64,000 nucleotides of DNA from contig MU858051.1 in NCBI GenBank assembly GCA_033297075.1, forward strand, positions 558,001 through 622,000, read 5' to 3'. This DNA is from Rhypophila decipiens. Its lineage: Eukaryota > Ascomycota > Sordariomycetes > Sordariales > Naviculisporaceae. Positions 22,656 through 33,183 of this stretch are shown one piece after another (the first letter of the stretch is position 1; the number at the start of each line of letters is the position of its first letter). The position numbers and the translations under genes were made by a program. The notes below the pieces were generated by a model. The model searched no databases and was not told the origin of the DNA. It saw only the letters and a list, made by a program, of their open reading frames with translations.

Positions 22656-25600
22656 TCAAATCTTGAGATCCTTGAACTTCTCGAGAAGCCACTCCTCAGC
22701 CTTGGCAACAGCCTCGTCGAGCTTCGCAGGCTCGGCACCTGCTCCCTGGCGACTGGGCTCCTTACCGCCCGTCTTGCCGCCAATCACCTCGCTGACAGCG
22801 GCAGTCCACTGCTCGGCAGTGACACCCTTGGATGAGAGATGCTAGATAGACAATTGTCAGTTAGTTCATCCGTTCTCAAGATCATATAGATATACGGAAT
22901 TACGTACCGTGCCGACATAGACGGCGTGCATAACCGCATCATCCTTGCTGCCAGCAAAGAGATAAACAGACCTCTCCTTGTCCTTGGACTTGTAGTGCTG
23001 CATGACATCCGAGAGAGCCTTGGCGTTGGCAGAGATGGGCAGGTGGCCCACGAACCACTTGGATTCCGTCTCCTTCTGGAAGTGCCCCGTTACCGTGTCC
23101 AAAGCGGTCTTGCTTTCGGCCTTTTGGCGCTTCTTCTGCTCGTCAACGACAGACTTTTGGATCTTGGCGAACTTGGCGCGGAGTTCCTCCTTGGTCAGTA
23201 CCGATACCGCCAGAGCATCAAGTTCTACGGCAGCAGCCTTGATATCTGCGGCTTTCTTCGGGGAGAACTCTTGTGCCTCGATGTGGTCGAGCTTCTGGGA
23301 GAAGACCTGAGCATCCCGCTGCGCCTGGTGGGCACCCTCGCCAGTGTAGGCGACGATACGTCTGATGCCCTTGGCGATACCGCTCTCCTCGACAACAACC
23401 AAGTCCTTGATGATGCCAGTCTGATCAACGTGCGTACCACCACAGAACTCAACGCTAACCTTGCGCCATTCAGGGTTCTTGGGCTCAGCCAGAAGGTCGT
23501 CGACATCGACACCGATAGACACAACGCGGACGGGGTTAGGATATGTCTCGCCGAACACAGCGCGTACTCCCTCGATCTCCCTTGCCAAGTCGAGATCGAC
23601 ATCTTTGTAGTACGTCTTGAGGTTCTGCTTGATGTATCCGTTGGAAAGATCCTCGATCTTCTTGATCTCGGGCAGAGTCACTTGACTCTTGTGGCTGAAA
23701 TCAAAACGAAGCTTATCTTGGTCTACCAGAGATCCCTTTTGGTTGACCTCGTCACCAAGGACCTCACGGAGCGAATGATTAAGAATATGTGTACCGGTGT
23801 GGTTGTTGCGGATAGGTTGGCGCCGGAGCTCGTCGTATTCGCAGACCACCTCGTCACCTTGTGAAAATTCACCGTACTCGAGGTAGCCGTTGTGCACGAC
23901 ATATCCACCAAACTCTTGGACGTCCAGAACCTTGAATTCGGCGACTCCGTCGATGACAATAGAACCCGTGTCCGCAACCTGGCCACCGCTTTCGGCATAA
24001 AAGTTGGTCTTGTCGAGCAACAGTCCAAGAGGAGTCTTGGGTGGCAGCTCCTTGCTGGTGGTAAGGAACTCGCTGCCGTTGAAGACAAGCTGAACTGTTG
24101 CCTTGACCGCGCTCTTCAGGTACTTGGGCTCCGTGTCGGGTCGCGGAAGGTTAAATGTCTTCTCCAGCTCGGCAATCTGGTGGACGTTGAGCTTGGCGAA
24201 TGTTTGCACGGCCTCCTTGACAGCCTTGCTGGCCTCTCTAGCCTTCTCACGGGCAACTGCAACCTCGGCCTCGTCAATGGTAAGGCCGCGCTCCTCGGCC
24301 ATGAGCTTCGTCAAGTCCTCGGGGAAGCCAAAGGTATCGTACAATCTCCAGACATCGGCGCCGGACAGCTTGGGCTCGCCGCCCTTGATGGCAACTGCAG
24401 CATACTTCTCGAATTGCTTCTCGCCTCTGTCGAGGGTGATGGCAAAAGCAACTTCTTCCTCGTCGAGGATCTCCTTGATATCGGCCTGCTTCTTCTTGAG
24501 CTCGGGGAACTGGTCACCCATTTGCTCTACCAAAGCAGGAAGGATTTTGGAGAAAAACGAGCCAATCTCAGCCTGGAAGTATTTGCGCGCATACCGCACA
24601 CCTCTTCTGAGGACACGTCTTACGACATAGCCCCGGCCGATGTTGTTGGGTGGTGCGCCATCAGCGATAGCGAAAGAGAGCGTACGGATATGGTCAGCAA
24701 CAACGCGATAAGCGGTATCAATGCCATCAACATCATCCTTTCCGTACTTGTCAGAGTACAGTCTCGCGCCAGTGACCTCCTGAATCTTTGCGAAAAGGGG
24801 TGCGAATATATCCGTGGCGTAGTTGGAGTCCTTGTTCTGGAGAGCCGACACTAACCGCTCGAAGCCCATACCGGTATCGATGTGCTTGGCGGGGAGGGAC
24901 TTGAGAGAGCCATCCTCCTGGCGATCGAACTGCATGAAGACGTTGTTCCAGACCTCGACTACCATGGGGTCGTCCATGTTGACGAGGTGGGCAGCATTAC
25001 GGCCTCCTCCAATCTTGTCATAGTGAATCTCGCTGCAAGGACCGCACGGACCAGTATCTCCCATGAGCCAGAAGTTGTCCTTGATGTTGCCCGGCAGAAT
25101 ATGGTCCTCGGGGACACCGACATCAAGCCAGAGTTGCTTGGCCTCGAGATCCGGCTCGAGGTTCATTGACGCATCACCTTCGAAGTAGGTGACGTAGAGA
25201 CGGGCAGTATCGAGACCGTATACTTTGGTCAAGAGCTCCCACGACCACTCAATAGCCTCCTTTTTGAAGTAATCGCCAAAGGACCAGTTGCCCAACATCT
25301 CGAAGAAGGTCTGATAGCATGTTAGTCGGCTGCGTTCAGCCAGGTTCGTGGGCGCCGAGTTGAACTCACGTGGTGGTAGCTGTCCTTGCCGACATCGTCG
25401 AGATCCTATCACGCCCAATCAGCCCAAAGCTCATGATGCCCGAGGTTGCGATCGACTTACATTGTGCTTGCCACCTGCGCGGATGCACTGCGATAAGGGG
25501 TTAGCGAGCTGTAACCTGGCGTTGAGAGCAAACTCCAAATCACCTTTTGTGTATCGACAGCGCGCTTCAGTTGCGCAAAGTCCTCAGTCTTTCCAATTGT

Positions 25601-26018
25601 TCCCAGGAAGATGGGCTTGAACTGGTTCATGCCCGCATTGGTGAACAACAAGGTGGGGTCATTGTGAGGGACAACCGAGGACGACGGGACTGTATCGAGG
25701 GGCAAACACCAAAACTTGTCAGCCCGGTCCGAATAATAAAGAAAACAGGTGTTGCATTTTTGAGTATATCATGATGTGTTTGGTCGCAATCGCCATAGAG
25801 TCTCGTCTCGAGGATTGCGCACACTCAGAACGTGGTCCGGGCGCATGGGATCGATAAGGATGCGATGGATGCAAGTTGTGAATGCGATCCCATCCCGATG
25901 GAGGGGTAATGGGAATAGGGGTCCTGTCGAGTCACTCACCTATTGTGTGGCCCCTCTCGGCAAAAAAGTCGAAAAAGGTCTGGCGGACCTTGAGGCCGGT
26001 CCACTCGACTTCAGCCAT
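22656..26018 (-). CDS. ALA1: Alanyl-tRNA synthetase
   Basis: Charges tRNA-Ala; most fungi have one nuclear gene serving cytosol and mitochondria. Six exons on the minus strand: 26018-25940, 25689-25544, 25487-25461, 25405-25370, 25310-22908 and 22841-22656, giving 958 residues, the normal length. Signatures in order: [20 protein letters not shown] and [51 protein letters not shown], the editing-domain HTGTHILNH, the zinc-binding CGGTH, and a C-Ala domain ending in [11 protein letters not shown]. The two very short exons (27 and 36 nt) are supported by exact conservation of the encoded motifs. The frame stays open upstream of 26018 and encodes an Arg/Ser-rich extension that could make a mitochondrial form. 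Confidence 0.97.
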
Positions 26019-26279
26019 GGTGCTGGGCAATGTTGATGAGCTGGAATGGGAATAAAGTCGAAAACCGTTGATCGCGATGGACGTTTCCCGAAGATTTTGG
26101 AGTTTGAGCCGGGGGAGAGCAGACCGAGTGGGGAGGCTGCTTTTGGTGCTGTTGGTGGTGGCCACTCGAAAGTTCTCGAGCCTCTGGGGCGGCGGGACCG
26201 GCCTAGTTTTGTGGTGGAAGCTTCGCGAGGAATGACTCAAAGTCACAAAACCCGGCCTACAGCGCGTGCCGCAGGACAT
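26019..26279 (-). other. In-frame upstream extension of alanyl-tRNA synthetase (possible mitochondrial leader)
   Basis: Directly upstream of the AUG at 26018 the same frame is open for at least 110 codons. In-frame ATGs lie at 26279 (87 extra residues) and 26348 (110 extra residues). The extension is rich in Arg, Lys, Ser and Thr with very few acids (for example SLPTRSALPRLKLQNLR and FRLYSHSSSSTLPST), the composition of a mitochondrial presequence. Use of this start, or of a near-cognate codon within it, would give a dual-targeted enzyme as in yeast ALA1. This is inference; transcript 5' ends are not visible in the sequence. Confidence 0.5.
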
Positions 26280-26558
26280 GGAGCTCCTGCACCGGCTGCT
26301 CCAGCTCCAGCACCACGACCACTGTCGCAATCTCTCGAGCTCTTTCATCCGACCGAATACAAACGATCCAACCGAACAATCAATTCTCCTTCTCCTTATC
26401 GTCGCCCCCTTTTCCCATTCGCCTTTTCCCTTTCAATTAGCACACCATTCGATTTCTTGCCAATTATTGATTGGTCGAAATCATTTTATCAGCGTCGAGT
26501 CGCAATCATAAGCTTTGACTTTTCAGAGCTGTGAGTTGTAAAGGAGGAAGAGGGAAAA
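26280..26558. other. Core divergent promoter between ALA1 and the 26.6-kb gene
   Basis: The start codons at 26018 (minus) and 26559 (plus) are about 540 bp apart. This part should contain the start sites of both transcripts. It is pyrimidine-rich on the plus strand (tctccttctccttatcgtcg near 26388). No known operator recognised. Confidence 0.5.
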
Positions 26559-27491
26559 ATGATGCTAGCGAATCCCACGCGACAAATGTTCGCGCAGCAG
26601 CAGACCAGCAATATGGACGGGGCCGGCATGGACCACCGCCATCCGCTGCTCAACACGGCGCAACAACAACCACGACAACAGCGCAAACGCAAGGCAGAAG
26701 CTCAGCCAGAAAACAATGAGAGGTTATCCAAGCGCATGAGTTTATTGAATCTCGGTATGTTCACTTGACTCTTTCCTCAGCAGCTTATCATTACGTAGCC
26801 CATATTCTCTTCACTCCACCACCCCGCAATTGTGCATCCATCGCATCGCATCGCATCGACTTACACGAGACTCAAATCTAACTTCCTACCAGAACACGGC
26901 GGCACAAAACTCTACGTCCCAGTCGAGAACCCCCAATCGCAAATACAATCACCCTCAACACCAACCTCTACCTACAATAGCCCCCTCAACAAACAACAAT
27001 GTCACAATGGCGTCACCTCTGATGACGACGATGACATCATGCACCTCGACGACTCCAAACACAAAGTCTACATTTACAACCTAGACGATGAGCTATCCTC
27101 TGAGAGCGAAGCCGAAGACGGCTGCGGCAGGATGGTCTTTCTCCCGGATATAGAAAAGCACCTCCGCGACAAGCGCATCCTGCCTTCGTACATGCTCAAC
27201 AATGGCCTCTCCGCTGGGCCCTCGGATCCCGCCGACATGGCCCTCGTGCTCTATCAGATTCCGTCTTCTATTTCCGTTCCCGAGGAGCAGGATAGTGTGC
27301 GGAAGGCTATTATCGAGGCGAGGGCTAGGATGAGGGAACGGCAGCTGGCGGAGCAGCAGCAAAAGACGACGGCCGCAGTCCCAGCGCAACCGCAGCCGGT
27401 ACTGGATATCTCACAGACAAACGGCTTCCAGAGCTGTGCCCCGCCGTTAGGGTCCCAGGACGATGATCCGGACGCCATGGAACTCGATTGA
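26559..27491 (+). CDS. Conserved fungal protein of unknown function (acidic, nuclear-like)
   Basis: Two exons, 26559-26754 and 26893-27491 (donor GTATGT, acceptor CCAG), giving 264 residues. I do not recognise a named family. The first 65 residues are Gln/Arg-rich and include RKRKAEAQ, a possible nuclear localisation signal. The centre has an acidic stretch (SDDDDDIMHLDD) followed by HKVYIYNLDDELSSESEAED and MVFLPDIEKHLRDKRI, which look like a conserved structured core. A helical, charged segment (VRKAIIEARARMRERQLAEQ) follows. The C-terminus is Asp-rich. No membrane segment or signal peptide. Intron 1 contains a short GCATC repeat (about 26834-26857). The splice is supported because it joins NLG-type coding to EHGGTKLYVPVENPQ without a stop. 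Confidence 0.8.
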
Positions 27492-27732
27492 GTGAAAACA
27501 AAGGGTTTGAACAAAGGGCCTACACTGGCTGGATTTTGATTTGGTTTGTTACTGGGGGCATATACCACTCCCTCCAAGGTGTTCTCTGAAATTTCGTTGA
27601 TTTTTATTGATATCATTTAGCAGGGTGTTCAAGGTGTTTTTCATTTATGCTCCTGCCTGTTGAGCAATTGCAATACATGATGGGTCTGCTTCACGTTTTT
27701 GGTACCCATTCTTTGTGGTCGAGTTTCAATAT

Positions 27733-27819
27733 AGCTTATCGAATAACAAAGCTCATATTTAAACATTCTGCAAGTGTTTCTTACCCACTCCTCATTGATC
27801 GCATGGCTGGCTTAACATT
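27733..27819 (+). repeat. Imperfect direct repeat, copy 1
   Basis: Starts AGCTTATCGAATAACAAAGC and ends TGGCTTAACAT. Aligns by eye with 28093-28180 over its whole length: AGCTTATCGAA, ACAAAGCTCA, AAACATT-TGCAAGT, CACTCCTC and GGCTTAACA are shared, with small gaps between. Confidence 0.75.
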
Positions 27820-28092
27820 ACAGTATTCCACGGCAAATACCTAGTCGAGCTGCACTACTTGACAAGGGCCTTCCTTGCCCGTGATTTTGAAGGGCCTCGG
27901 AAGCATTATGAACACGGATAGGGCCTGAATAAACCACTGAAAGGTGTTATTTCTGCAGTAAATACCTAGGCATTCACCGACGTCACTCCAAGTTGACCGA
28001 ACAGGTTTACAAACTTGACTACACTTTCACCGTATACTCGTAATTCTGCACTGGCGTTGCAAGTCCAAGGACATTATGTATTCAGTACCTTT

Positions 28093-28180
28093 AGCTTATC
28101 GAACACAAAGCTCAAAATAAAACATTATGCAAGTTTTATTTCAACTCTCACTCCTCCCTCTTGACGTGTTTGGCTTAACA
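28093..28180 (+). repeat. Imperfect direct repeat, copy 2
   Basis: Second copy of the segment at 27733-27819, same orientation, 360 bp downstream. No terminal inverted repeats or target-site duplications could be recognised. Confidence 0.75.
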
Positions 28181-28608
28181 CTACTTAGCAGCTCGAACTG
28201 GATATCTGTATTTCTGACTCGGCTGCTCCTGTCTGGTGATTGCTCTAAAACCGTGAAACCTAGCACATGTTTTGTCTGTCCTGTATTTTAGGTGTCCCTC
28301 GCCTGTGCTCCTCCACGAATCCAAGTGTGGGTTCTCCCTCCGTAATGTGTAAAAAATGCAAAAAGAATAAAAAACTCCCAATAATGATGCTCGAATTCAG
28401 AACCCGCAGAAAACGCTTCCTTTCCTTTCCCTTTCCAATTCAACGCCCTGTGTGAAGAATCAAACCCTTGACCAAACGTGGCCTATTAAAACAGCCTTAA
28501 AGCATGGAGGTTAATGTTGACGGCAATAACCATCATGACAGTCCGAGTAGAAGATGCAAACAAAGACAATAGAAGACCAGCCAATAGAGAATCTATCAAT
28601 CCCGGTCT

Positions 28609-29363
28609 TTAACCCCTAAAGGGATTCGTGTTCCCAGTATTCTGCGCCGGCATGTTGCTAGGTGGAGGGCCAGGCGGAGCGTCATATTCCTCAGCTTGTT
28701 GGTGGTCAGCCGGGCGATAAACGGGGGCTTGATTCTGGCTGGGATCGATCTTAGTTGCTCCCGGCGGTGGCGGCGGTGGCGGCATGTTGGTATTAGTGCC
28801 GGACTCCATATCGTACTGGTAGACTGGTGGGCGGGGAGCGTTCGGGTCGTAGACTGGTGGAGGCGGCATCGTATGCATGCCGTATGCTGGGCCTTGACCC
28901 GGGCCCTGGTTAGGGTAGTAAGGGTAGGCGGTTGCGGCTGGGTATTGGTAGCGCGGGTCTACCCGGGCGAGATCACGGCGGGCGACGAGGAACTGCATCC
29001 ATTGTTTTAGCATTCGGGAGTTGAGAGAGTCGGGTGGTATATGATGGGGACTTACACGATGATAGCCCAAGGGAGCGAGGCCTTTGTTCATCCTGCTCTT
29101 GGCATGTAGGTAGCCGATCAGGAGGTAGAGGAAGAGGATGGTGGTGAGGCCGAGGAACAGCGCCCACTTGACTATCACGCCGGTCTGTGATGCGGACCTT
29201 GTTAGCATAAGCCGTGCGAGAGAGTGTCGGGGTGGCTTACTCTTGTCCACCAGAAGGGCACGTCTTCGCAGAGATTCTCATCCCAGAATCCATCGTCGTT
29301 CATACACTCCAAATGGTCTCGTCGGGCAATGACACCAACGATGCCGGACCGGAGATGCTCCAT
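28609..29363 (-). CDS. Small single-pass membrane protein with Pro/Tyr-rich tail (unknown function)
   Basis: Three exons: 29363-29241, 29184-29056 and 28992-28609, giving about 211 residues. Residues 1-41 form a short ectodomain-like segment with two cysteines (DHLECMNDDGFWDENLCEDVPFWW). One membrane helix follows (GVIVKWALFLGLTTILFLYLLIG), then a basic stop-transfer flank (HAKSRMNKG), LGYHRFLVARRD, and a long cytosolic tail rich in Pro, Tyr, Gln and Asn with poly-Pro runs, PPxY-like motifs (PPPVYDP, RPPVYQY) and a final TNPFRG. The layout resembles fungal RCR-type adaptors, in which PPxY motifs recruit Rsp5-type ubiquitin ligases, but I do not see the RCR family signature and give no name. 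The final NPF could bind EH domains. Confidence 0.82.
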
Positions 29364-31025
29364 TGTGGCTGTCAATGGTGAGGTGAACTCAAGTCGGTGA
29401 ATGGCTGTCGTGAGAGAAATAGAAAGCCGTGACCGATTTGGTGGCAGGACCACCACTTTCGGATTTTGAGGAAGCTCTACAGAAACTGGAAGCAATTCTG
29501 AGAGCAGGTTCAAGGTCGGTCGTCAATGGTGGAGGAAGCCCGTGGAGTGGCCCATCCAACTGCTAATTACGGCGTTGCACTGTCAGGAAATGAGCAGTTC
29601 GTTTGCGGTGGAAGGAACGGTGTACGTGGGCGGCGTTTCTTAGACCAGAAGAAAACGCGACTTCCTTCCTCTTTGCTCCAGATGCCCTCGTGACAGGCCT
29701 TAAATTGAATGATTCACGTCCAGAAATGGAAAGAATGAGTGAGAGTGATGGGACGGGAGTGTAAGAATGCCAAGACCATAGATGACCCCCCCTGAAAACG
29801 ACAAAGGGATGGGGGTCCCTTATAAACGCGGGCACGGCGGGTAAGGGTCGGTTCCGGTGGGTGCTGTGGCCCTGTGGGTGGCCAAGGGTCAGGGGTCAAA
29901 CATGTGTCTCACTGAGTGATAAGGAAAGGAAGGGGAACGTTTTCGAACAACAGAAACATGAAAACAGTTGTGCAATCTTGAGACGCGTATCATGATTATA
30001 TCGTTTCTTTTCACGTATGTCGGGCGCTCACTGACAGCTTCTTTACTCTTGATTCAACTCAATCACATATTCCCCTGACAACGAGAGAGCCGCCCCAAAT
30101 CGGTCCTGATTAGCATATATTAGACTATGGTTACTCGGTCAGGAACACAAGCCACAAGTTCAAGATGTGTGACGTTACAAGTCCCTCCTTTCGCCGATGC
30201 CCACAAACATCACGCTTGCCTGCTTAGCCGTCTATCCGAGCGCTCTCGTCGTTAACAACAAGTCAAACCCCAGCATTGGGCCTGAGAAGTTATTCGGTCA
30301 ATTTTATATCAACATCAATACATCAGCACAAACAGCACAACATAAGCAGCTCGATAGGCGAGCGGCACTCACGGCAGTGGCGCCCGCTGATGCAGACCTA
30401 AAATCTAGCCCACCACTCCCCAGAAAGCCTGAAATGCAGTCATTCTCTTGGCTCTGCAAGTCATCCGTCTGCCGGGTCAGGTACTGTACCAAACGGGAGA
30501 AGGGTGGGTAGGGGCGAACAAGCAAGTCTCGAGTTTCATGATTCCCTCTCTCACGTTTCAGAAATTTCACTGCGCTGCAGATGGGCTTTGCTTCATTTCT
30601 TGAGCGTTCAGGCAAGTTTACACGTTTCTAAACAGAGCCATGACGAAAATACTTTAACGTATCAATATCGGCACCTGAGCCGAACGGATACCTACTGATG
30701 AGGGCCGAGGAAACATTGCTCAGCCTCGTTTACTCGATGTGATAAGTTAAACAATGGTGACCAATGAATTCTTCTACGGACTTGGAATATTACAACGCAT
30801 TTCATGCCCAACCTCTTGAACACTAACTGGATGTCGGAGGCAGCCAGCCCATGATTTGCCACCAGCTTTGTCTTTTCCCGTTACACGATAATCCCGCCCG
30901 TTGCCTCATGACAACACCAACGCAATACTTGACGATGAACTCTCCAACTGGCATTGTAGTGTAGTCCATCGACAGCTTCTGATAGACAAGACAATAAGGA
31001 CCTGAAAACAAGTGCTTGATGTCCG
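29364..31025. other. Intergenic region between the membrane-protein gene and SFR1
   Basis: Upstream region of the gene starting at 29363 and 3' flank of SFR1 (both minus strand). Open frames here (for example 30197-30511 plus and 30304-30615 minus) overlap each other on opposite strands and have no recognisable domain. No gene called. Confidence 0.5.
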
Positions 31026-32478
31026 TCAATCGCGCCATCTCTCTTCGGTAGGATCCCAGCCCAGCTGTTGAGGGTCGATATTAAGGCTTTGGAGCATCAT
31101 GGCCACGGTGAAGCCCTGTCGTCAATAGACCACCAGTCAGTCAGTCAGTAAACCTTTACAGAAGCTAGTAGCAAGTCTCAAAGAAAGCTGATGTGCCCAA
31201 ACACACAAAATAAACAGATAATAAAGGCCGGGGAAAGGAAAGGTCAAGGTTCGAACAACTAACCGTATCTTCTTCTTCTTCTTCATCATCCTTGCCTTCC
31301 TCCTCCCGGTCCCGGTCGTCAGAAACAACATCTTCCTGTTCCTCGTCGCCATACTCCCCATAATCATCATCACTCTTTTTCTTCTTCCGCCCATCATCCT
31401 CATCAAACCCAGACCCCCAACCACGCTGCTGCTGTCGTCGCCGAGTATCCTTCCAAGCCCTAGAACCACCCATACCATCAACCCGCTTGCGAATCAACTC
31501 AAACAGATCCTCGGCCGCCATCCGACTAGCACATTTCCACTTCTCAATCAAGACAATAAGCTCGTCTATGGATCCTTTTTCTTGGATCCGATGTGCTTGT
31601 CTCACCAGGTCCAGTTGTTTCTGTGCTTCTGCGAGGCGCGATTGTGTTGCTTTTCGGGCGGTTCGTAGTTGAGTTAGGATATATTGGTTGTCTTTGTTGC
31701 CCTTGATATCAGGTGTTGCGGCAGTTGTATTGGTTCGATTTGTTGGCGGCGCTGGTGTTTTGGGATTAGTACGACTGCTGCTTCCAGTCCCAGCAGTTGA
31801 TGAGAATAACGGTGGCGGGGCCTTTCTGGCTGGTGTTTGGAAACTGCTGCTACTGCCGGCACTTTTAAAAGGTAATAACAGGCCGTTTCGCTGAGGAGTC
31901 GCTGCTGCTGTTGTCGCTCGTGTGGTGGTTGATCCAGATGGTGATGGATACCGCCGCCGGTTTGAAAGACCTCCTTCTTGCGTTTGACCTCGTAGTGATG
32001 ATGCGCTGCCCGGTGTGGAAAGCCTCGTAGCATCAGTTCCAACGTGTCGATTTCCTGATGCTGCTCCTCTCCCCCGTCCGGTTCCTAGACCCCCGGCAAC
32101 TGAACCCCGCAATGAAGGTGAAGTTGGATTCTGGAGATCTGTACCGGCATCATCAACCACCTCGACATCCGCTTCCCCCTTCCCTCCCATGATGGTACTG
32201 TCTTCTTCCTCGGACTCCCCAGGCGCCTTGCCATCCGCAGCACCATGTTCGTCATCAGCATCACCAGCCCGACTTTTAATCCTCAGCGGTGATTGTCCAA
32301 TTCCCAACGAGGGCGAAGCAGCATTGTCACCAGGCGGCCCTGGAGACCGAGGTTCAAGTGATCGAGTAAGCAGCGGAGACCGAAACGGTTTCCTCAGCGT
32401 AGAATTGGCGACTTCTACGCGCCTTCGCTTTGCTGCTGGTCCGTTTGGTCCTGGTGTTTGCTGTTGCGGGGTCGACAT
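31026..32478 (-). CDS. SFR1: Swi5-dependent recombination repair protein SFR1/Mei5 homologue
   Basis: With Swi5 it forms a mediator that stabilises Rad51/Dmc1 filaments in homologous recombination. Two exons: 32478-31264 and 31115-31026, giving 434 residues. The first 250 residues are disordered, Ser/Thr/Pro/Arg-rich, with an N-terminal KRRRVEVANSTLRKPFRSPL segment like the DNA/Rad51-binding region of Sfr1. The Mei5/Sfr1 domain begins near residue 265: LRTARKATQSRLAEAQKQL coiled coil, IDELIVLIEKWKCASRMAAE, DLFELIRKRVDGMGG. A long acidic insert (KKKKSDDDYG...DDEEEEED) follows, then the domain's last motif in exon 2, GFTVAMMLQSLNIDPQQLGW and ending ERWRD. Without splicing, translation runs into an unrelated hydrophobic tail, so the GTTAGT donor and CAG acceptor are well supported. 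Confidence 0.9.
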
Positions 32479-33183
32479 CTTTCTTTTGTTTTTTTGGTGT
32501 GTTTTTCCTCTTTCGTCAAACTTGGTATCAGTTACTCAGTCTCGGCCTCAATGGCAACTCACAGGTTCAGTTAATCACCTGTTAAGATGACGTATCAGTT
32601 GACTCCTTGGCAAGGTTAGTTCGTGATCTCATAAGTCAAGGATAGTATTATTTAGTACCTTGCGTGATTGCATCGTGAATCTGTTCATGGACTAGAAGTG
32701 AACGTTGAGAAGTCGTGTATGCATGAACCTTCCATTGAACCTGAGCGATGGTGGACGGTGGGAAAATGCATTCGTGTTTAAAGTTTGAAGGTTAGCGAGT
32801 GAGCAAGCCCTCCAGGCTGGAAGTCGGTTTTATAGGGCTGTGAACGGACGCTAATACCGTCAACGCCGCGAACATTACGGTATTTTGTAAGCAAGTCCTG
32901 GGCGTCTTAGATTCGACTTGAACCTTTAAGACATGCAATCAGAAAAAGATCAGAACAGCCAGAGCGAGAATTGAAGGGACATATCATTTCATTACTGAAA
33001 TCGAAGTGGTCATATATCTTCCAGGGCGGGACAAGCTGGTTGAGAAAATGGTGCATGCAACCCGACTTTCATGATACACATACGTACGTACAACAACAAT
33101 CATCCATCATCTAGAATCCCCAATACTTGAGGTTGATAATAATTAATCCTCATGAATAAATACGGCACAGTGTCTCCTACCAC
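32479..33183. other. Intergenic region between SFR1 and VPS8
   Basis: Promoter of SFR1 and 3' flank of VPS8 (both minus strand). No gene or notable repeat seen. Confidence 0.5.

Larger units (their letters stand above)
27492..28608. other. Convergent intergenic region with a diverged duplication
   Basis: Lies between the 3' ends of two convergent genes. It contains two imperfect copies of an 87-88 bp segment (27733-27819 and 28093-28180). No gene seen. Confidence 0.6.

Noticed and set aside
22926..24854. Two long plus-strand open frames (about 310-320 codons each) opposite ALA1
   Set aside because: They are antisense to exon 5 of alanyl-tRNA synthetase, whose minus-strand protein is certain. 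Codon bias of the real gene suppresses stops in the opposite strand; no domain is visible in the antisense translations.
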